From Olivibacter domesticus (lineage in GTDB: Bacteria; Bacteroidota; Bacteroidia; Sphingobacteriales; Sphingobacteriaceae): a stretch of DNA of 64,000 nt. Under the pieces are notes generated by a model that did no database searches, was not told the origin of the DNA, and was given only the letters and a program-made list of their open reading frames with translations. Made by a program: the position numbers and the translations under genes. This document shows positions 17,156 to 23,903 of the stretch, piece by piece (within the stretch, counting starts at the first letter, position 1; each line of letters opens with the position of its first letter). The stretch is taken from positions 806,001 through 870,000 of the forward strand of contig NZ_FOAF01000002.1 of assembly GCF_900109575.1 (NCBI RefSeq). Direction: 5' to 3'.

Positions 17156-19150
17156 TCAATAGTCACATAATTCGATGTGTACAGTGGTTCCTTCACCTTT
17201 CGCGGTGATCAATTCCATCGTACCTTTGTAGTAAGAAACCCTGCTCTTAATATTCATCAATCCCATACCTTCCTTTTCTTGCAGTATCGTCTGGTCGAAG
17301 CCTATCCCATTATCTTCCACCGTGATCAAAAAGGTTTTATGCTGTTGGATACATTGAAGCACAATTCTCGTTGCGCGCCCATGTCGAACCGCATTAGCGA
17401 TCAATTCCTGCACAATGCGATAAATAGTGACCTGTACCTGTTGTGAGTTATTTTTCTGCAGCTCAAAAGGTTGAAAATAAACCTGAACGCTATTGTCTGT
17501 ATAAAACACACTGAGATCATTTAGAGCAGCCTCAAACCCGAATTTCAACAGTGCTTCCGGCATCATGTTACGCGCAATTCGTCTTAGCTCACTTACCGAG
17601 CCATCCAGCTGCTCTACCACTTGATGAAATTCCTGTTCTTCCGGAATTTCCACCAGTTTAGCAGCCCATCCCGAAAGATGAATTTTTACGCTTGCAAGCA
17701 TTCCCCCCAATCCGTCGTGCAAATCACGCGCCATGCGTCTTCGCTCCCCCTCTTCTCCTTCAAGTACTGCCTTCGTAACTGCCAGCTCACGCTGTTGTTC
17801 CAGTTCTTTAAGCTGCTGCTTATGATGGAGAGCTTCCTGTATTCCTGAACGTTTTTGTTCTCGGTAATATACAACCGAAAACGCAGCTATCAAAAGCAAC
17901 ATAAGACAGCCCAGCCCTAATACCCAGTTAAATAGCCTGTTATTTTTGGCTTCCAATTGCGCTGCTGATTTCTGTGATTTCAACGAAGCAATTTCCAGTT
18001 TCGACTCAGCAGTCCTGAATTTAGTTTCCCATTGAAATATTTTCTCCTTGAGTTTCGCTTTATTCAGACTATCGCTGATATCGCTATAAACTTGGTTCCA
18101 CCGGTAAGCCTCCTTAAAATCACCCAATTTTACATACTGTTTTGCCAGATCTTGATAGTACATCATCCTTGTCGTAGCAAAGGGCGTAGTAGGCTGTTGC
18201 GCAATTGCCAGCAGTACCTCCTTTGCTTCGCGGTGCCTTCCCTGCAGGGCAAATATTTCTGCCTGCCTATTACGAAAGCGCTCCACGTCATACGGGCCAG
18301 CGATACGTTGGGCCAGCACCAACCCGCTGTCAATGCAACGGAGCGCTTCATTATACTGCTTTCGTTTGCTGTAATAATCCGTCTCATTGAGCAAATATTC
18401 CATATAATATACCGATTCGGGGAAATCGTGCAGCAAGACCTTTACACGATCTTGATAATGCTTAGCCTCATTAAGTTTATTACGTGCGAGGTAGTTGCTC
18501 GATACCAACGAAAGGATATAAGCCTGCTGTGCATTATCTATCGATACCGTATCTAACATGGCGATCGCCTGATCGAAATAAGTGGCCGCTTTATCATATT
18601 CCAGCTCGTTGTCCAAAAGCATGCCTACGGAAGCGTACAGATCAGGAAGCTGCTCGTACCGCTCCGCCTTGCGCGTATATACGATCACTTTATCCCGTAG
18701 AGCATTGAGCACGGCTTCCGTATCATCCTTCATCTGTTGCAGTACGCAATAGTTATGCCATGCAGCTGCTAGTAGCGCATAAGCACTTTTAAAACGCAGG
18801 CCTTCGGCTACAGCAATAGAATCCACCCTTAAATAGGCCTGCTCACTTCTATCGGGCCGTGTTTTAAAATAGAGTTGCCCAATATAATGTTGATAAAGCG
18901 CCCTGGCATAGGGAGAGTTACCTGCAAGCTTTTTCCCATTAGCTAAGTATACTTTCGCCTTAGAAGTATCCTCCTTTCCCCAATACTCACTTAAGAGGTA
19001 GGCTGCACGGGCTTTCAAGCTATCCGAAGGATCTGTACGCATCGCATGCTCTAAGCTGTCGGCATGTCGTTTTCTATCCAAAGGAATGAATTGCGCTGTC
19101 ACCTCTTGCAAGCAAGAAAAAAAAGTCAGCAAAAGCCATAGGTGTTTCAT
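17156..19150 (-). CDS. TPR-domain sensor histidine kinase (HisKA_3/NarX-DesK type)
   Basis: A 664-residue kinase with a signal peptide (to about residue 19, EVTAQ), a periplasmic array of tetratricopeptide-like helical repeats (about 25-370) and a coiled segment. One membrane helix follows at 406-429 (LFNWVLGLGCLMLLLIAAFS). The cytoplasmic part has the HisKA_3 box RRRMARDLHDGLGGMLASVK with phospho-acceptor His478. The HATPase domain follows, with IVQELIANAVRHG (N box), VEDNGIGFD (G1) and MGLMNIKSRV (G2). Such kinases normally act with a NarL-type response regulator, but none lies next to it; the LytTR regulator at 22 kb has its own kinase. It is therefore an orphan here. Confidence 0.92.
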   Translation of the reverse strand: MKHLWLLLTFFSCLQEVTAQFIPLDRKRHADSLEHAMRTDPSDSLKARAAYLLSEYWGKEDTSKAKVYLANGKKLAGNSPYARALYQHYIGQLYFKTRPDRSEQAYLRVDSIAVAEGLRFKSAYALLAAAWHNYCVLQQMKDDTEAVLNALRDKVIVYTRKAERYEQLPDLYASVGMLLDNELEYDKAATYFDQAIAMLDTVSIDNAQQAYILSLVSSNYLARNKLNEAKHYQDRVKVLLHDFPESVYYMEYLLNETDYYSKRKQYNEALRCIDSGLVLAQRIAGPYDVERFRNRQAEIFALQGRHREAKEVLLAIAQQPTTPFATTRMMYYQDLAKQYVKLGDFKEAYRWNQVYSDISDSLNKAKLKEKIFQWETKFRTAESKLEIASLKSQKSAAQLEAKNNRLFNWVLGLGCLMLLLIAAFSVVYYREQKRSGIQEALHHKQQLKELEQQRELAVTKAVLEGEEGERRRMARDLHDGLGGMLASVKIHLSGWAAKLVEIPEEQEFHQVVEQLDGSVSELRRIARNMMPEALLKFGFEAALNDLSVFYTDNSVQVYFQPFELQKNNSQQVQVTIYRIVQELIANAVRHGRATRIVLQCIQQHKTFLITVEDNGIGFDQTILQEKEGMGLMNIKSRVSYYKGTMELITAKGEGTTVHIELCDY

Positions 19151-19223
19151 ATACTCTAATTATTCGTCAATGCTATTTCACTATTGGCATTTATGAACCG
19201 CATAGCGGTTTTTATCCATCGGT

Positions 19224-19269
19224 CAGATGGAGCTTACCATGTTTAATCCGCCAGCTGGCGGACCATCTG
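19224..19269. repeat. Nested palindrome upstream of the TPR kinase gene
   Basis: CCGCCAGCTGGCGG (19248-19261) is a perfect 14-base palindrome. Outside it, CAGATGG (19224-19230) and CCATCTG (19263-19269) form a second inverted pair. It lies 74-119 bp upstream of the kinase start, in the 318-base gap 19151-19468. The rest of that gap shows no recognisable feature. It may be an operator or a copy of a dispersed palindromic repeat. Confidence 0.55.
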
Positions 19270-19468
19270 TGTAGTGAAAATGAAATTTTCAACATAGACT
19301 GTTCATATTACAATAATACGAAAACAACGTAATGGTTCAACGTATTAACTGTCGTGTCAATAGCGCAAAAAAACTTGGAGCTAACCATAACAACTTGCAA
19401 CGAGAATTTCTCGTATATCTTGGCAGTCGAAATTAGAAAGGGAAAGAAGTTCTTTAGCAACAGGGGTC

Positions 19469-19693
19469 TTACAACTCTAAATCAAAGGGGAGTTCAACGC
19501 AGCGATGGCCATGTTTTTTGAGAAGTGCTATTATATCTTCCACTTTAAAGGCAGCTCCCTCAATCCGCATAATTCTATCTTCATCCTCGAGATCAAAATT
19601 AATTCTCATACACGGATAGTCTCGCAAGAGGCCATCAACAATATTTGATACCTCCCGAGCATATGCTACATCTGTTCTGAAAACTTTTATCAT
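19469..19693 (-). CDS. Small HMA-fold-like protein without metal cysteines
   Basis: A 74-residue protein. The pattern IKVFRTDVAYAREVSNIVDG, then INFDLEDEDRIMRIEG and a C-terminal helix-strand, suggests the beta-alpha-beta-beta-alpha-beta fold of heavy-metal-associated domains. It lacks the CxxC metal site, as do similar small proteins that I recall from Sphingobacteriaceae. It lies 25 bp after the DUF6268 outer-membrane gene on the same strand, so the two probably share a transcript. Function is unknown and the fold call is from pattern only. Confidence 0.6.
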   Translation of the reverse strand: MIKVFRTDVAYAREVSNIVDGLLRDYPCMRINFDLEDEDRIMRIEGAAFKVEDIIALLKKHGHRCVELPFDLEL

Positions 19694-19718
19694 GATTACA
19701 ACAGCAATTAATTGTACT

Positions 19719-20747
19719 CTATTTTTTCTTCGCTAAAAATGAGGATGGATTGAACGATACACCTACGTTCACGTAAAATGTAGGGTCTGGACTTATTTGG
19801 AACACAGGATCCCCGAACGAATCTTCTTTTCTGAATAGCCTACCGGATGTGGTCAGTTTCATTCCAGTCTTTGCTGTAAGAATGAAATGTTTTGCCACAA
19901 TATGCTCGTACATCAATCCCGAATGGATATCCAACTGCCGGTATTCAAATCTTTGTGCGGTGCCGTCTATATCATACACATAAAAGGAAGTACCATTTAG
20001 CTCCGTTCCCAATGATATCCTTCCGTTGGTAAGCACATATTTCCGGAGATACGCACTTTTTGGCAGTACAATATCTGCAATTAAGCCGTTGTTGAATTTA
20101 TGTTCGTAGGAGAACGTTGGTATAAAAGGAGTTTGGGCACTCGGATCGATATTAGCAACCACTCCCACCATCAATTTAGTGCGTTCATTAGCCTTCAGCA
20201 CCATTGTTCCTGTTAATAAGCCCTTCACCCTTTCAAAATGCTGGTCGCTGCCATCCACCAGCAAGCTAGAGGTATAGATCATCCGTTTATTGAACAGCTT
20301 GGAGAAATAAGTAAAGTTAACTGCCGAAAAGAGGTAATGATAATCCTCGTTTACGGTCTTGACACCTGCCGACGCCGGCAGTGTCAAATCGGTTTCCAGT
20401 GATACATATCTATAACCAGCTGCGGCACCGAGGAGCCAGTTTTTCCTTTTTAAGAAGTTAAAGTTGGCACTAATATTTGCCTGCGCAAACTTATTCACTT
20501 TACTTTCAGGGATTGAGTTAGGCCCTTTGTCTGACGTAAATTTATAGGGAGCATTATGGGCGAATTCAATGTTCAAAGGGCGAACAATGGCGAATTTGTC
20601 GGCCGCATAAGCCACTGCCTTTTTTGAAATGTTAACGGAATCTTTTTTTTCTTTCGGTATACCGTCTTTGCTTTGTGAAAAAGAAGGTACTGCGCAGATA
20701 GTCAGCATACCGAACACAAGGAGGCTTGCTTTTTTCGTATTATTCAT
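19719..20747 (-). CDS. DUF6268-type outer-membrane beta-barrel protein
   Basis: A 342-residue exported protein (signal peptide to about residue 24, PSFSQ). The mature part is a series of alternating amphipathic strands ending in an aromatic pattern (DPTFYVNVGVSFNPSSF), as in outer-membrane barrels of the DUF6268 group. Segments such as LLGAAAGYRYVSLETDLTLP and YEHKFNNGLIADIVLPKSAY look like paired strands. The role may be a small pore or surface structure; no transport substrate is suggested. Its start lies 150 bp from a four-box symmetric operator shared with the divergent lytS-lytTR pair, which probably regulates it. Confidence 0.7.
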   Translation of the reverse strand: MNNTKKASLLVFGMLTICAVPSFSQSKDGIPKEKKDSVNISKKAVAYAADKFAIVRPLNIEFAHNAPYKFTSDKGPNSIPESKVNKFAQANISANFNFLKRKNWLLGAAAGYRYVSLETDLTLPASAGVKTVNEDYHYLFSAVNFTYFSKLFNKRMIYTSSLLVDGSDQHFERVKGLLTGTMVLKANERTKLMVGVVANIDPSAQTPFIPTFSYEHKFNNGLIADIVLPKSAYLRKYVLTNGRISLGTELNGTSFYVYDIDGTAQRFEYRQLDIHSGLMYEHIVAKHFILTAKTGMKLTTSGRLFRKEDSFGDPVFQISPDPTFYVNVGVSFNPSSFLAKKK

Positions 20748-20896
20748 CTAGTTTATTGATTTAATCTTTAAAGTATGTATCCATCCATATGTGCTGTGTA
20801 ACGATGTATTGCCGTTGTTTTTTTATTAATTTGATAGCCATTCGAACTAGTAAACGGAACAAAGAAAGGAATAACGTTCTAGCCATTTTTTCTTTT

Positions 20897-20972
20897 TATA
20901 CCAAACCTGTTACATTTTATACTAAAATCATTAGAAACAGCATTTAGTATAACAGAAAAGGGTTTTGGTATA
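20897..20972. promoter_or_regulatory. Symmetric four-box operator (TATACYAAA x4, 21-bp period)
   Basis: TATACCAAA (20897-20905) and TATACTAAA (20918-20926) lie on the plus strand. Their reverse complements TTTAGTATA (20943-20951) and TTTGGTATA (20964-20972) follow. Each pair repeats with exactly a 21-base period, and both pairs are mirror images about the same centre (20934.5). Direct repeats two helical turns apart are the usual target form of LytTR-domain regulators; E. coli YpdB uses two repeats with the same period. The array lies between the divergent DUF6268 gene and lytS-lytTR. Confidence 0.75.
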
Positions 20973-21019
20973 ATTTCCCGTGCAGGTCGGATATATTCCT
21001 TTTATCTTTGTTGAAATCC

Positions 21020-22102
21020 ATGAAATACGACCACTGTCTAGAAAAGGAAACAAAGATTATACAGCTGATTGTTGCTAATCGGTACCGGTATTTACGCCAT
21101 GCCATACTTTTACTTGGCACGGTTGTGACCATTGCATTCTCGACTGCAGTCACAGATTACTCCGGCGCATACAGCTATTTCAGACTGCTATGTATATCCA
21201 CTGCCCTAATAACGATGTCTTACGTCAATATGAATGTCTTGGTACCCATCTTTTTCTTCAGGGGCCGGTACATCGTTTATTTGGCACTCTTGATTTTATT
21301 AGTGCTAATCGGGAAGATACTGATGTCCAGCGCGTTGGATTCGACATTCATTGCAGCGCAACTGGGAACATATATGCATGAAAGAAATGATTATAAAATG
21401 GGATCCTATGAGGGCACCATCATATTGGTGTCTGTCATCCTGATAACCACAACGATCAAATTGTTTCAGCGGTGGATGAGAGATAAAGAAAGAATTACCG
21501 AACTGCGAAACCTCACTTTAAGCATGGAGCTCAGCGAATTGCGAAACCAGATCAATCCTCATTTTCTCTTTAATATGCTTAATGGGATCAAAGCGCTAGT
21601 ACGTGGCAATCCAGAGAAAGCCACTACGGTCATCATGAAACTATCCGAATTCCTTCGCTACCAGCTTTATGAGAACAACGAAGAGAAGACTTTACTGATG
21701 TCGGAGATCAATTTTTTATCCAACTTTCTTGACCTGGAAAAACTCAGAAGAGATAACCTTTCGGTTGACATCATCAATAGCACAGATCCTCCGATGTTAA
21801 ATCACATCTTTTTGCCTCCTAACCTATTTACCACTTTTGTAGAAAACGCCGTAAAGCATAGCGTAAATATCAGCGGAGCAGCGTCCTATGTTAAGATCAA
21901 CCTTGAAGTTAAAAATAATGAAGTTCATTTCCACTGCGTGAATTCGATAGATCCCCTCTATATACCCATCGATGAAAAACACAGCGGATTGGGATTAGCG
22001 AATATCAAAAGACGGCTTGACCTCTTATATGGCAACAAACACGTTCTTAAGATCACTCCCACAGAAAACGAATATGATGTTAAATTAACCATACCTATAT
22101 GA
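21020..22102 (+). CDS. LytS/YehU-type sensor histidine kinase (His_kinase PF06580)
   Basis: A 360-residue membrane kinase. I start at ATG 21020, because the longer frame begins with TTG. Four membrane helices span about 20-140 without a recognisable sensor domain. The kinase part contains the signature LRNQINPHFLFNMLNGIKAL with phospho-acceptor His181. An ATPase domain follows, with FVENAVKHSV (N box) and HSGLGLANIKRRLDLLYG (G2). The kinase stop overlaps the start of the LytTR regulator by 4 bases (ATGA), so the two are co-translated and form a two-component system. A TATCTTTG box at 21003-21010 fits the -7 consensus, but it is so close to the ATG that it would give an almost leaderless mRNA. 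Confidence 0.92.
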   Translation: MKYDHCLEKETKIIQLIVANRYRYLRHAILLLGTVVTIAFSTAVTDYSGAYSYFRLLCISTALITMSYVNMNVLVPIFFFRGRYIVYLALLILLVLIGKILMSSALDSTFIAAQLGTYMHERNDYKMGSYEGTIILVSVILITTTIKLFQRWMRDKERITELRNLTLSMELSELRNQINPHFLFNMLNGIKALVRGNPEKATTVIMKLSEFLRYQLYENNEEKTLLMSEINFLSNFLDLEKLRRDNLSVDIINSTDPPMLNHIFLPPNLFTTFVENAVKHSVNISGAASYVKINLEVKNNEVHFHCVNSIDPLYIPIDEKHSGLGLANIKRRLDLLYGNKHVLKITPTENEYDVKLTIPI

Positions 22103-22827
22103 ATTGTATTATTGTAGACGACGAACCATTGGCAAGGGAAGAAATGCAGGCACTGATCAAAGAAGTGTCGGAAATAGAAATATTGGGAAAGTTTCCCAAT
22201 GCCCCTGCTGCGTTAAGCTTCTTAAAAGTAAATGAAATAGACCTTATTTTTCTTGATATTGAAATGCCGATGGTAACTGGGCTGGAATTTGCTGCACAAT
22301 TACCCAAACAGGCCCTTACTATTTTTACAACAGCCTACCCACAGTATGCCTTAAAAAGTTACGAGCTGGATGCAATTGATTACCTGCTCAAACCTATCGA
22401 AAAAAACCGACTTCAAAAGGCAATAAAAAAAGCAGAAGTATACAAACAGCTGCTTTCGGATAATACGGAGAAGAACACCATAGAAACCAATACGGCTGAC
22501 TTTTTGCTAATTAAATCTGACCGCAAGTTCCATCGCATAAACTTCAGCGATATCAAATTTATTGAGGGCCTGAAAGATTATGTAGTGATATATGTGGGTA
22601 ACCAGAAACTCATTACCGCCATGAACTTGAAGACCATTCACCAAAAGATCCCCCAGCATCTTTTTCTACGGGTTAGCAAATCCTATGTAGTAAATATAGG
22701 TTATATTGATTCATTTGATCACCGAAGCATCTATTTAGGTGAATTTGAGGTTCCATTGGGCGATGTTTATAAAAAGGATTTTTTTACGATCTATGCCGGT
22801 GGCGCGCTCGATCCTGAAAATGAATAA
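22099..22827 (+). CDS. LytTR-family response regulator
   Basis: A 242-residue regulator. The receiver domain (1-120) has the acidic pocket VDDEP (residues 6-10), phospho-acceptor Asp53 in FLDIEMP, and conserved Lys in LLKPIEKNRL. The LytTR DNA-binding domain (about 135-235) has FLLIKSDRKFHRINFSDIKF, then GLKDYVVIY and FLRVSKSYVVNIGYID. LytTR domains bind direct repeats about two helical turns apart. The TATACYAAA array at 20897-20972, directly upstream of this operon, has that geometry and is the likely target. The kinase is encoded just upstream with a 4-base overlap. Confidence 0.95.
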   Translation: MNCIIVDDEPLAREEMQALIKEVSEIEILGKFPNAPAALSFLKVNEIDLIFLDIEMPMVTGLEFAAQLPKQALTIFTTAYPQYALKSYELDAIDYLLKPIEKNRLQKAIKKAEVYKQLLSDNTEKNTIETNTADFLLIKSDRKFHRINFSDIKFIEGLKDYVVIYVGNQKLITAMNLKTIHQKIPQHLFLRVSKSYVVNIGYIDSFDHRSIYLGEFEVPLGDVYKKDFFTIYAGGALDPENE

Positions 22828-22961
22828 TACCTGCTAAGCTAGAAGATATAATTATTGACCAATTTATTGATGATAAGCTATCGTGTGTGAATTTTGTTTT
22901 TAAAAATCAAATTAAATGGTTAAACTTGTATTAAGTTAATAACAATATTTTGTTAAATAAC

Positions 22962-23210
22962 ATGAAGAAAATAACTGACATACAGATACCTATTTTTGTT
23001 ATTCATGAACTGATAATCCGCCTGCAGGAGATCGACTCTTTAGTAGGTGATTACAAGCATCATTATTTCTCATCAAACGAGGCCATAGTAGAGACCACTC
23101 ATTTGCAGTTAAGATTTCCTATGTATTTGCTTCGTAAACAGTTCCAAGACCCTGAATTGATCGATCAAAACGAACTACGGCAACAATTACCATTTTATTT
23201 AGGCGCCTAA
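22962..23210 (+). CDS. Hypothetical 82-residue protein
   Basis: A short frame starting at ATG 22962 (MKKITDIQIPIFVIHELIIR). It is mixed helix/strand, without signal peptide, membrane helix or motif that I recognise. The sequence has normal residue composition (IRLQEIDSLVGDYKHHYFSS) rather than the skew of a chance frame, so I think it is real. It lies 134 bp after the LytTR gene, after an AT-rich stretch that could hold a promoter. Function is unknown. Confidence 0.5.
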   Translation: MKKITDIQIPIFVIHELIIRLQEIDSLVGDYKHHYFSSNEAIVETTHLQLRFPMYLLRKQFQDPELIDQNELRQQLPFYLGA

Positions 23211-23476
23211 TAATATTCAACTATATTCCTTTCTAGCTTCCCTTCCAAAATTGACGTCGATATGTCCAATTTCACCAACTCGATTGTCATCTTTGTAAAC
23301 ACTAAAAAAATGGAAGATTTAAATAATAACAACATCATCATGTGGCTCATTTGCCAACAGATATCAATGGCTTCCTATAGTATTACACAGCAAAAAAAGA
23401 ACGCTGATTTCTGCCAAAGACGCTAGTATCTCGCTCGACCGGGTAGGTATAGATCAATAGGAGCCATGCACTTTAA

Positions 23477-23689
23477 GAAGCACCGATTGCCTGGTGGGGA
23501 ATGGATAAGTACCTACAAGATTTTTCTTATCGCATTCCTATCGATTGGGAAATATTTATAAGTGCAGTCGGTATAACTTTTGTAATTGCAGCATGTACTG
23601 TAGGCTACCGTTCTATTAGGGTTGCAACTGTAAAACCCGATAAAAAGCTTACGAATGGAGTGATCGATTATATAGGATTACCAGATTGA
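23477..23689 (+). pseudogene. C-terminal fragment of an FtsX/MacB-type ABC permease
   Basis: The frame from 23477 reads [20 protein letters not shown] and then [20 protein letters not shown]. This matches the last membrane helix of FtsX-like permeases; the intact permease at 37.9-40.2 kb has SPIAWYAMNEWLESYSYRIG followed by IEWWVFALTGILAVTIALLT. A stop codon lies just upstream (23474-23476) and no earlier part of the gene is visible. The end ([18 protein letters not shown]) has also drifted from the usual ANPIKSLR ending. It is a relic of a deleted transporter gene, too short to work alone. Confidence 0.7.
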
Positions 23690-23841
23690 TGAGCTAGTTC
23701 ATCATCGTATCAGTTGATTATTTTGTCATTTTAACTTAACCCAATCAAAAAATAGAGAAGACGTGCAGAAAAAATCAAAACCGAACAATAAATGATATTC
23801 ATTGGTTAATTTCTGCACAGACTATGCCCTGAGGTATGTCT

Positions 23842-23849
23842 TATCTTTG
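23842..23849 (+). promoter_or_regulatory. -7 promoter box upstream of the DUF5695 gene
   Basis: TATCTTTG fits TAnnTTTG exactly, 54 bases before ATG 23904 (27 before ATG 23877). No clear -33 TTTG is present at the usual distance. Confidence 0.45.
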
Positions 23850-23903
23850 GGAATGATCTGATCCCTTCAGATTTTCATGTATTATGATGAAGATATTCTT
23901 TCC

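Noticed and set aside
20365-20393. Large inverted repeat TTGACACcTGCCG...CGGCAgTGTCAA
   Set aside because: It lies inside the DUF6268 coding region at a strand turn and can be explained by codon choice; no sign of a regulatory role.
23311-23427. 38-codon plus-strand frame starting MEDLNNNNIIMWLICQQISM
   Set aside because: Very short, Asn-rich start, no homology pattern and located next to the permease relic; probably chance.
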